DNA from: JBBQXY01 sp051004815
Lineage (GTDB): Bacteria; Chloroflexota; Ktedonobacteria; Ktedonobacterales; Ktedonobacteraceae
Assembly: GCA_051004815.1 (NCBI GenBank)
Contig: JBPCJY010000238.1
Coordinates: 1-5,335, forward strand
Length of the DNA: 5,335 nt
Reading direction: 5' to 3'
Under the pieces are notes generated by a model that saw nothing but the letters and a program-made list of their open reading frames with translations, ran no database searches and was not told the origin of the DNA. Made by a program: the position numbers and the translations under genes. Position 1 is the stretch's first letter, and each line of letters opens with the position of its first letter. This document shows positions 1-5,293 of this stretch, piece by piece.

Positions 1-355
1 CGGAGGCACGGGCGACAAACGGCTTCGAGAAACGTGTATCATGCGTCGCAATGGCACGCAGTAAGCCCATATTGCCCTCTTGGATCACATCCAGCAGTTC
101 CAGATGCTTGAACAGCCACTCATAGCGACGAGCGAAAAAGAGCACCAACCCTTGATACCGTTCAACCAATTCGGTGCGGCACGCATCAAGGTGTTCGGTA
201 TGAGAGTCGGTAGACCCAGAGTGAGCAGACTCTTTTGCTGCTTGAAGCTGTTCAAGCAATGCGGCTTCTCGCTCACGATCAATCGTCGTGATACGGTGAA
301 GGTGAGCCAGATACTGTTCATAGGCCCCTAATTCGTGATAGTCGTAAAGCAACAT
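1..355 (-). CDS. Sigma-70 family RNA polymerase sigma factor, N-terminal part (runs off the window)
   Basis: This is the first 118 codons of a sigma factor, the subunit that directs RNA polymerase to promoters; the reading frame is open to the window edge. Residues about 11-38 (AYEQYLAHLHRITTIDRERE and on) resemble sigma region 1.2. Residues about 60-118 match regions 2.1-2.3: RTELVERYQGLVLFFARRY, then LLDVIQEGNMGLLRAI, which corresponds to the core-binding signature usually written LDLIQEGNxGLxRAV. Residues 39-57 form a Ser/His-rich linker between the two. DNA-binding regions 2.4 and 4 lie outside the window, so the sigma group cannot be assigned. The ATG at 355 is chosen because AAGGAAGG lies 8 nt upstream; an in-frame ATG at 361 would leave only 2 nt. 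The gene diverges from the HTH-GNAT gene at 677. Confidence 0.9.
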   Translation of the reverse strand, partial: MLLYDYHELGAYEQYLAHLHRITTIDREREAALLEQLQAAKESAHSGSTDSHTEHLDACRTELVERYQGLVLFFARRYEWLFKHLELLDVIQEGNMGLLRAIATHDTRFSKPFVARAS

Positions 356-363
356 GCACATAT

Positions 364-371
364 CCTTCCTT
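364..371 (-). promoter_or_regulatory. Shine-Dalgarno of the sigma factor gene
   Basis: The minus strand reads AAGGAAGG here, 8 nt before the ATG at 355. This decides the start: the in-frame ATG at 361 sits too close to the site to use it. Confidence 0.75.
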
Positions 372-437
372 GTGTCCTTGACATGCTGGCCCTCGACCTC
401 TCACAATAAAAGGCGAGAACCTAGCAACGCTCGGCTT

Positions 438-451
438 AATGGCTTGCCATT
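438..451. repeat. Small perfect palindrome in the sigma leader
   Basis: AATGGC (438-443) and GCCATT (446-451) are perfect inverted repeats separated by 2 nt. The 2-nt spacer is too tight for a stable RNA loop without opening the closing pair, so a dimeric protein site is at least as likely as a hairpin. Function is not known. Confidence 0.4.
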
Positions 452-462
452 CGTTCTCACTC

Positions 463-493
463 GTTGGTTAGTGTGTATGAGACACTAGCCAAC
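463..493. repeat. 12-bp inverted repeat (hairpin) in the sigma leader
   Basis: GTTGGTTAGTGT (463-474) and ACACTAGCCAAC (482-493) are inverted repeats with 11 of 12 positions Watson-Crick and a 7-nt loop. The single mismatch is T opposite G, which gives a U-G wobble in a plus-strand RNA but A opposite C in the minus-strand leader RNA. No T-run follows on either strand, so it does not look like an intrinsic terminator. It may be a leader stem-loop or an operator. Confidence 0.55.
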
Positions 494-555
494 ATCTCTA
501 ATGGCTTGTCGTAAAACAATCTACACAGAATATATAGTCCAAAGAGTCTAAAGAA

Positions 556-584
556 AATATACCACAACCTCAAACCTATGTCAA
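556..584 (-). promoter_or_regulatory. Near-consensus sigma-70 promoter for the sigma factor gene
   Basis: On the minus strand, TTGACA (584-579) is followed after exactly 17 bp by TATATT (561-556). The -35 is a full consensus match and the -10 matches at 5 of 6 positions. TGG immediately before the -10 also makes it an extended -10. The predicted start is near 549, which gives a long leader to the ATG at 355. This is the best promoter match in the window and its orientation fits the sigma gene. Confidence 0.75.
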
Positions 585-606
585 GTCTTTTCAGACTAAA
601 GAATCT

Positions 607-626
607 AAAGACTAGTAATAGTCTTT
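607..626. promoter_or_regulatory. Perfect 8-bp inverted repeat over the plus-strand -35 (candidate operator)
   Basis: AAAGACTA (607-614) and TAGTCTTT (619-626) are perfect inverted repeats around GTAA. The dyad centre falls on the expected -35 position of the promoter whose -10 is at 636-641, and the left arm overlaps one of the 9-mer repeats. A symmetric site here suits a dimeric regulator. The HTH protein encoded at 677 is the obvious candidate for autoregulation, but this is inferred from position only. Confidence 0.5.
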
Positions 627-641
627 TAAATGTGGCATAAT
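613..641 (+). promoter_or_regulatory. Extended -10 promoter of the HTH-GNAT gene
   Basis: TGGCATAAT (633-641) is an extended -10: a TGn followed by CATAAT, one base from consensus. The hexamer 17 bp upstream (TAGTAA, 613-618) is a poor -35 and lies inside the inverted repeat, as expected for a promoter that relies on its extended -10 or on an activator. The predicted start is near 648, about 29 nt before the ATG. Confidence 0.55.
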
Positions 642-660
642 CTAAAGAAGACATACCAGC

Positions 661-668
661 AGAAGGAG
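661..668 (+). promoter_or_regulatory. Shine-Dalgarno of the HTH-GNAT gene
   Basis: AGAAGGAG lies 8 nt before the ATG at 677. It is a strong site and fixes that start. Confidence 0.8.
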
Positions 669-676
669 TTTATAGT

Positions 677-1675
677 ATGGCTAAGACAGCACAAGCACCC
701 AAAAACTTTTACACAGCGACCGAGGCAATCAAAAAACTAGGAATGCCTCGTGCAACTTTCTTTCACTTTGTGAAAGCGGGAAAGATCAAAAAAGTTGTTC
801 CAGAGGGATATGTTGAAGGGTACTATCCAAAGAAGGATATAGATAAAATGGCGTTAGCGAGAGAAATGCTCACGCTAGGCTATACAACTGACTCATCAGT
901 ATTCAGAAGAGCCGAAGAAGAAGATGTCCAAGGAATATACAACCTGGGTATAGCACTCTTTGGAACAGCTACAACACCGAGCTATGAAGCAAGGCTAGCC
1001 GGCTACGTAGCAAATCCCGATGCCTACTATGTTGTAGAGCAGGATGATTTCATTGTTGGCTACCTTTATATGCTCCCTTTGAGATCAGAGGCTATCGCCA
1101 GAATAATGGGAGTTGAGCAAGAAACAACCATGTCGCATCTACAATCAATGCGGTCAGAAATCATCGTACCGGAGAACATTTTACAATTTAAGCCAGGGGA
1201 AGCAGATAACATCTTTCTCACCGTAGGAGTAAGGCAAGGGCTTGCCAGAAGCAGATACTATGGCATGAAGCTTATTTCAGGTGGTTATGACGTACTGAAA
1301 GACTTTGCCAGAAAAGGTGTCATCGCCAGGAAACTCTACGCGACGAGCAGAACGCCAGATGGAGTGAGATTATGCAGGGACATAGGCTTTACAGAGAAGA
1401 GCGTTTCAGGGAGCGAGGTACGGCGTTTTGAGCTTGATTTAGCGACCAGCAGCTCACCATTCGTCCTGGAGTACCAGGAGATCGCCAGGGAAAGCAAGCA
1501 AAACGGAGCGCAATTGCACAGCGATGCAGCCCAGAAAAAGGCGCATACAAGCGGCAGCAATGGGGCTACATCTGATAGCGTAACTGACAGCAAAGCCGAC
1601 GGACTTGCACTTACAACGGTAGACACCAGCGAACAGAAAAAGGGAAAACGACCCTCAATCAGTCGCTCAGAGTAG
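677..1675 (+). CDS. HTH (MerR/excisionase-like) plus GNAT-like domain protein, probable DNA-binding regulator
   Basis: This 332-aa protein has an N-terminal helix-turn-helix at about residues 11-60: FYTATEAIKKLGMPRATFFH, a basic turn (KAGKIKKVV) and a wing ending YYPKKDIDKMA. The pattern is that of MerR/excisionase-type HTH domains. Residues about 75-240 resemble a GNAT N-acetyltransferase fold: RRAEEEDVQGIYNLG at the start, YYVVEQDDFIVGYLYMLPL for the central strands, RYYGMK (193-198) at the acetyl-CoA loop, and GVRLCRDIGF near the end. The loop consensus is R/Q-x-x-G-x-G/A and the last position here is Lys, so acetyl-CoA binding is uncertain and the domain may be a ligand sensor. Residues about 270-332 are Ser/Thr/Ala/Lys-rich and look disordered. 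AGAAGGAG lies 8 nt before the ATG. The first two thirds of the gene are visibly more A/T-rich than the genes downstream. From memory, such proteins are multi-copy in Ktedonobacteria. No substrate or target is known. Confidence 0.75.
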   Translation: MAKTAQAPKNFYTATEAIKKLGMPRATFFHFVKAGKIKKVVPEGYVEGYYPKKDIDKMALAREMLTLGYTTDSSVFRRAEEEDVQGIYNLGIALFGTATTPSYEARLAGYVANPDAYYVVEQDDFIVGYLYMLPLRSEAIARIMGVEQETTMSHLQSMRSEIIVPENILQFKPGEADNIFLTVGVRQGLARSRYYGMKLISGGYDVLKDFARKGVIARKLYATSRTPDGVRLCRDIGFTEKSVSGSEVRRFELDLATSSSPFVLEYQEIARESKQNGAQLHSDAAQKKAHTSGSNGATSDSVTDSKADGLALTTVDTSEQKKGKRPSISRSE

Positions 1676-1700
1676 CCGTAATCAGGCCCCAAACCCCATA

Positions 1701-1709
1701 TGGTATAAT
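1701..1709 (+). promoter_or_regulatory. Extended -10 promoter of the aldolase/hydrolase-ligase operon
   Basis: TGGTATAAT combines a TGn extension with a perfect TATAAT. The predicted start is near 1716, giving a leader of about 40 nt. No -35 match is visible 17-18 bp upstream, which extended -10 promoters tolerate. I see no terminator hairpin between 1675 and this site, so some read-through from the HTH-GNAT gene is possible. TGATCA (1718-1723) and TGTACA (1725-1730) are small palindromes near the start site with no proven role. Confidence 0.65.
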
Positions 1710-1755
1710 TCCCACATTGATCAGTGTACAGCTACTGCTAGAGGAATAAGCTGCT

Positions 1756-2673
1756 ATGACAGAAATACAACTACGTGGTATTTATCCGCCCTTGCCCACC
1801 TTTTTTGATGCGCACGAGGAGCTTGACATCCCTACCTATCAACGGCATATTGCACGGCTGAAGGCGCGGGGCATCACCGGCTTTGTCGTGATGGGGTCGA
1901 ATGGCGAGGCTGTCCATCTTGCGAGTGACGAACGCGCACGCGTGATTGAGGCGGCCCGCGAGGCTGCTGGCCAGAACGCGTTGATTATCGCTGGCTGCGG
2001 CGAGCAATCGACACGCGCTACTATCCGCAATTGCGAGCAAGCGGCCCGCTCTGGCGCGGATGTCGTGCTTGTTTTACCTCCCTTCTATTATAAAGGGCGT
2101 ATGGACTCGTCTGCCTTGCTCGCTCACTATCGGGCTATTGCCGATGCGAGTTCTTTGCCACTGGTGATCTACAACATGCCAGCCAGTGCCGCCGGTCTCG
2201 ATCTTGATGCTGCCACTATCTGTACCCTCGCGGAACACCCCAACATCATCGGTGTGAAGGATAGTGCGGGCAACATGGCGAAGCTGGAGCAGATCGTAGA
2301 GACAGTGGGAAAAGTGGGTACGCGACCATTTAGCGTCTTTGCAGGGAGCGCGGGCTATTTGCTTCCCGCGTTGACAGTGGGAGCGGTAGGAGCCGTTGCC
2401 GCGCTGGCTAATGTGTTTCCCTACGAGGTCTGTCTCGTTCAGCAGCTATTTACCGAGGGAAAACTGGCAGAGGCGCGAGCATTGCACGAAGTATTGGTGC
2501 CAGCTAATACTGCCGTCACTACTACCTATAGCGTGCCGGGGTTGAAGGCCGCGCTCGAACTCACCGCTGGCTATGGTGGACGCCCCCGTTCACCTCTACT
2601 GCCATTGACGCAGCAAGAACGCACTCGTCTTACCGAGATTCTCCAACATGTGGTGCAGTTTGGTGAGGGATGA
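1756..2673 (+). CDS. DapA/NAL-superfamily aldolase, 4-hydroxy-2-oxoglutarate aldolase (HOGA)-like
   Basis: This 305-aa protein is a full-length class I (Schiff-base) TIM-barrel aldolase of the dihydrodipicolinate synthase / N-acetylneuraminate lyase superfamily, expected in the cytosol. Visible hallmarks are GIYPPLPTFF (8-17), the pyruvate-binding loop MGSNGE (46-51), the tyrosine pair in PPFYYKGRM (108-116), the catalytic-site tyrosine Y139 in VIYNMPAS, the Schiff-base lysine K168 in IIGVKDSAGN, and FAGSAGYLLPAL (195-206). True DapA normally has Thr-Thr at the pyruvate loop and an Arg after YNVP that binds aspartate semialdehyde. Here these are Ser48-Asn49 and PASAAG. In that loop, and in GRMxSxAL, HPNIIG and the C-terminal PGLK...YGG region, it resembles vertebrate HOGA1, which cleaves 4-hydroxy-2-oxoglutarate to pyruvate and glyoxylate. 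The exact substrate is open. AGAGGA lies 10 nt before the ATG. It is the first gene of a two-gene operon. Confidence 0.85.
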   Translation: MTEIQLRGIYPPLPTFFDAHEELDIPTYQRHIARLKARGITGFVVMGSNGEAVHLASDERARVIEAAREAAGQNALIIAGCGEQSTRATIRNCEQAARSGADVVLVLPPFYYKGRMDSSALLAHYRAIADASSLPLVIYNMPASAAGLDLDAATICTLAEHPNIIGVKDSAGNMAKLEQIVETVGKVGTRPFSVFAGSAGYLLPALTVGAVGAVAALANVFPYEVCLVQQLFTEGKLAEARALHEVLVPANTAVTTTYSVPGLKAALELTAGYGGRPRSPLLPLTQQERTRLTEILQHVVQFGEG

Positions 2674-2676
2674 CGC

Positions 2677-5280
2677 ATGACATTAGACATTGAAATGTAT
2701 CGCCGTACCGTTTATGTGCCTTTAGACCATGCTGGTAAGAAGATACGCCGTATCAGTGCGATTGATATTCATCCTGAAGGGGCGACGCGCACGCTGGTTT
2801 TTGTGCATGGCTATGGCGGCGATGCCGCGCAATGGCTCTATCAGTTGCGTTACTTTGGGCAAACGGTGCGTGTGGTGGCTCCTGATCTGCGTGGGCATGG
2901 CCTCAGCGACGATCCTGAATCGCTTCCGTATACGATGGATGGGCTTGTGGATGACCTGGAAATGGTCTTGTCGAAACTGGATGTCCAGCTGCCATTTGCG
3001 CTTATTGCGCACTCTTTTGGGGGAGCGGTTGCTACCGAATATACACTGTGTAATCCTGACAATATCAGCAAGCTGGTATTAATCGGTGTGCCTACACGCT
3101 TTATTGTGCGTCCTGTGCTGCGTCGATTGATGAGCATTCCAGACCCCATCTTCAGTCGCATGGCGAAATTGGTAGGCATCGCGCTGTATGCGCCACAACG
3201 CACCTTAAAAGGTCTCCATGATCGGGTGATGTCGCCTTGGCGTGGTGGCGAGCGTATGCAACAATTGCATACACAGACGCTGGTTGTACTCGGCCAACGT
3301 GATACGGTCTTTTTACGCGAACACTATGAAGACGTGCAACGTAGTATTCCCAATGCGTACAAGGTTGTGATCCCTGTTTCGTCACACCTGGTACAATTGG
3401 AGCGTCCCGATGCCGTCAATCGCGCCATTCGTCGCTTTGTCGAACCCAAGCAAGACGCGAAACTTGACAAGTTACACAGCGTCGCACGCGGCAATGCCCT
3501 GGCGACCCGCCTGTCCGAGATGCCATGGTTGCAATATTATGATAGCGATGTGCCGGAACAGTTGCCCATGCCAAAACAGCTCTTACACGAGATGTTTAGC
3601 AATGCGGCCCGTGATTTTCCGGGACGAGCCGCTATCATTTTCTTTGGGCAGAAGATGAGTTATCGCGAATTAGATGCGCAAAGCAATCGGTTTGCTCGTG
3701 CTTTACAGGAATTGGCTATTCATAGTGGAGATAGGGTCGCTATTGTATTGCCTAATATTCCGCAATGTGTGATAGCCTTTTTTGGGGTGCTGAAAGCGGG
3801 AGCTATTGTCGTGATTGGCAGTCCACTCTCCAATGAAGATGAGATTGCCTATCAACTGCGCGATTCGGAGGCCAAAGTATTGCTGACGCTTACTACATAT
3901 CGCGGCATGGTTGAGCGAATCTGTGCCGAAAGTAGCATCAAGCAAGTCATCTATACCGATGTGCGTGAATATCTGCCTATACCGCAGCGGGTCTTGATTG
4001 CCAGCCTTGTTGAGGGTAGCGAGCCGCACAGCCTCGGTCGTCTGGGTATTACCTCCGAGGAGACGAAAATAGCAGAAACTGAGCAAAACGGACATCAAGA
4101 GGATGAACAGCAGCAAAGCCCAAAGGATACGTCGTTATCGTTGCAGCAAACACCCTATCGCGAAATTTCTTTCCAACAACTACTGCATAAACAGGATACA
4201 GCACCATTAGATAGCGGTAGCACTTCAAAAGACCTGGCCTTGCTACAATACACCTCTGGCACGACTGATGTACCGAAAGGCGTGATGCTTTCGCACGGAA
4301 ATCTTATGACAAATGTGGTACAAATACGGCATTGGATGCCCGACGCGCGACGCGGACGTGAGGTAATTCTAGCTGTTTTACCCCTTTCGCACTCGTATGG
4401 CATTACCAATTGCATGAACTTATCGATGGCAATCGCAGGGTCACTCGTGCTGCTGCCAACCAGGCGTACCGAACAGATTCTTAACTCTATCAAAGAACAC
4501 CATCCCACCCTCTTCCCTGGCGTCCCTGCCCTTTATCTGGCTATCGCGAATTACCCCAGGGTGCGCTCGTATGGTGTCTCGGCTATTCGTACCTGCATTA
4601 GTGGCTCGGCCTCGCTGCCTGTTGAGGTTCAGGAGGCTTTTGAAAAGCTCACGCGTGGTCGTCTGGTGGAAGGATATGGCTTAACCGAAGCATCTCCCGT
4701 GACACACTCGAACCCGCTGAAAGGCGAGCGGCGCGTAGGAAGCATTGGTATTCCCTTGCCTGGAACGAATGCCCGCATTGTTGATCTCAAAACAGGCGAG
4801 CCTTTGTCACCTGATGAGGTGGGTGAACTCATTATTCAGGGGCCACAGGTGATGCAGGGCTATTGGAAGAAGCCAGAAGATACGGCGCAGGTAGTGCAGG
4901 ACGGCTGGCTGCATACCGGTGATCTGGCACGTATGGACGAAGATGGCTTCTTTACGATTGTTGACCGCAAAAAAGACTTGATCTTCACGGGTGCTTATAA
5001 TGTCTATCCACGCGACGTAGAAGAGGTATTGTATGAGCATCCCAAAGTGTTAGAGGCCGCGGTCGTCAGCACGACAGCACAAAAGAATGGCGTCAATTCG
5101 CCTTTTATCAAAGCCGTTGTCGTGCTCAAACGTGGTGAGAAAGCTACTGCCGATGAACTGCTAGCTCTGTGTCGCGAACGATTGGATGCCTATAAAGTAC
5201 CGGAACAGATAGAGTTTCGCACGGAACTCCCCAAAAATATCGTTGGCAAAGTGTTGAGGCGATTATTGATTGAGGCATAA
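2677..5280 (+). CDS. Fusion of alpha/beta-hydrolase and long-chain acyl-CoA synthetase (FadD/LcfA-type)
   Basis: This 867-aa protein joins two complete enzymes. Residues about 20-256 are an alpha/beta-hydrolase: oxyanion loop FVHGYGGDA (42-50), APDLRGHGLSD (68-78), nucleophile elbow AHSFGG with Ser113, acid Asp209 in GQRDTVF, and His237 in SSHLVQLERP, so the triad is intact. Residues about 283-867 are a full-length adenylate-forming ligase that activates a carboxylate with ATP and then CoA. It begins PWLQYYDSDVPEQLP and carries the P-loop YTSGTTDVPKG (525-535), EGYGLTEASP (665-674), GWLHTGDL (743-750), DRKKDLI (763-769), AYNVYPRDVEEVL (773-785) and the catalytic lysine K858 in LPKNIVGKVLRR. 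The sequence follows Bacillus LcfA closely, so a long-chain fatty acid is the likely substrate. Two oddities: Asp531 replaces the usual Gly/Ser of the P-loop, and residues about 447-495 form a Gln/Glu-rich insertion. The start is 3 nt after the aldolase stop, with GAGGGA 6 nt upstream. No Shine-Dalgarno precedes Met282 (3520), so it is read as one polypeptide. Confidence 0.9.
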   Translation: MTLDIEMYRRTVYVPLDHAGKKIRRISAIDIHPEGATRTLVFVHGYGGDAAQWLYQLRYFGQTVRVVAPDLRGHGLSDDPESLPYTMDGLVDDLEMVLSKLDVQLPFALIAHSFGGAVATEYTLCNPDNISKLVLIGVPTRFIVRPVLRRLMSIPDPIFSRMAKLVGIALYAPQRTLKGLHDRVMSPWRGGERMQQLHTQTLVVLGQRDTVFLREHYEDVQRSIPNAYKVVIPVSSHLVQLERPDAVNRAIRRFVEPKQDAKLDKLHSVARGNALATRLSEMPWLQYYDSDVPEQLPMPKQLLHEMFSNAARDFPGRAAIIFFGQKMSYRELDAQSNRFARALQELAIHSGDRVAIVLPNIPQCVIAFFGVLKAGAIVVIGSPLSNEDEIAYQLRDSEAKVLLTLTTYRGMVERICAESSIKQVIYTDVREYLPIPQRVLIASLVEGSEPHSLGRLGITSEETKIAETEQNGHQEDEQQQSPKDTSLSLQQTPYREISFQQLLHKQDTAPLDSGSTSKDLALLQYTSGTTDVPKGVMLSHGNLMTNVVQIRHWMPDARRGREVILAVLPLSHSYGITNCMNLSMAIAGSLVLLPTRRTEQILNSIKEHHPTLFPGVPALYLAIANYPRVRSYGVSAIRTCISGSASLPVEVQEAFEKLTRGRLVEGYGLTEASPVTHSNPLKGERRVGSIGIPLPGTNARIVDLKTGEPLSPDEVGELIIQGPQVMQGYWKKPEDTAQVVQDGWLHTGDLARMDEDGFFTIVDRKKDLIFTGAYNVYPRDVEEVLYEHPKVLEAAVVSTTAQKNGVNSPFIKAVVVLKRGEKATADELLALCRERLDAYKVPEQIEFRTELPKNIVGKVLRRLLIEA

Positions 5281-5293
5281 GAACAGCAAAGCA

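Larger units (their letters stand above)
437..510 (+). repeat. Direct repeat pair TAATGGCTTG(C/T)C
   Basis: TAATGGCTTGCC at 437-448 recurs as TAATGGCTTGTC at 499-510, with 11 of 12 bases identical and a start-to-start distance of 62 bp. The two copies flank the large hairpin at 463-493. Function is unknown; they could be protein-binding sites or remnants of a duplication. Confidence 0.45.
356..549 (-). other. Predicted long 5' leader of the sigma gene transcript
   Basis: If transcription starts about 7 nt after the minus-strand TATATT, near position 549, the sigma mRNA carries an untranslated leader of roughly 190 nt. It contains a 12-bp stem-loop (463-493), a 6-bp palindrome (438-451) and a near-repeated 12-mer (437-448 and 499-510). 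I find no convincing protein in it, no match to a riboswitch I recognise, and no U-run after either hairpin that would make an intrinsic terminator. A regulatory role is inferred only from the length and structure. Confidence 0.4.
537..648 (+). repeat. Five 9-mer repeats close to GTCTAAAGA across the divergent promoters
   Basis: GTCCAAAGA (537-545) is followed directly by GTCTAAAGA (546-554). GACTAAAGA (594-602) is followed directly by ATCTAAAGA (603-611). A single ATCTAAAGA lies at 640-648. The core CTAAAGA is exact in four copies and has one change in the fifth. The first pair covers the predicted start of the sigma transcript, the second pair lies between the two -35 regions, and the single copy covers the end of the plus-strand -10 and its predicted start. 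Inverted half-sites reading AGTCTTTT also occur at 584-591 and 620-627. The arrangement suggests binding sites for one regulator acting on both promoters. That is inference; the repeats themselves are directly visible. Confidence 0.6.

Noticed and set aside
80..331. 83-aa plus-strand and 78-aa minus-strand frames (85-321) over the sigma gene
   Set aside because: Both are shadows of the sigma-factor frame, which matches regions 1.2 and 2.
359..361. Alternative in-frame ATG start for the sigma gene
   Set aside because: It is only 2 nt from the AAGGAAGG Shine-Dalgarno; the ATG at 355 has an 8-nt spacing.
537..648. Plasmid or phage replication origin (iterons)
   Set aside because: The repeats are few and unevenly spaced, they coincide with promoter elements, and no replication initiator gene is present.
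457..654. 65-aa minus-strand reading frame
   Set aside because: It overlaps the promoters and repeats of the divergent control region, has no recognisable domain, and would lie across the minus-strand promoter itself.
1336..1692. 118-aa minus-strand reading frame opposite the end of the HTH-GNAT gene
   Set aside because: Its Ser/Leu/Ala-rich composition is what the antisense of the coding strand gives. It has no domain or Shine-Dalgarno that I can see.
1729..1753. CAGCT/AGCTG inverted repeat enclosing the aldolase Shine-Dalgarno
   Set aside because: The 5-bp arms around a 15-nt loop are too weak to claim as a translation-control hairpin.
1756..2673. True DapA (4-hydroxy-tetrahydrodipicolinate synthase)
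   Set aside because: It lacks the Thr-Thr pyruvate loop and the substrate-binding Arg after YNxP, and is closer to HOGA-type aldolases.
3520..3522. Separate start for the ligase at Met282
   Set aside because: No Shine-Dalgarno precedes it and the upstream frame is continuous from 2677, so a single fused product is the simpler reading.
2677..5280. OleBC (beta-lactone decarboxylase/synthetase) fusion
   Set aside because: The domain order is the same, but OleB belongs to the haloalkane dehalogenase-like group with an Asp nucleophile, whereas here the elbow is AHSFGG with Ser113. The ligase half follows FadD/LcfA, and no OleA or OleD gene is seen.
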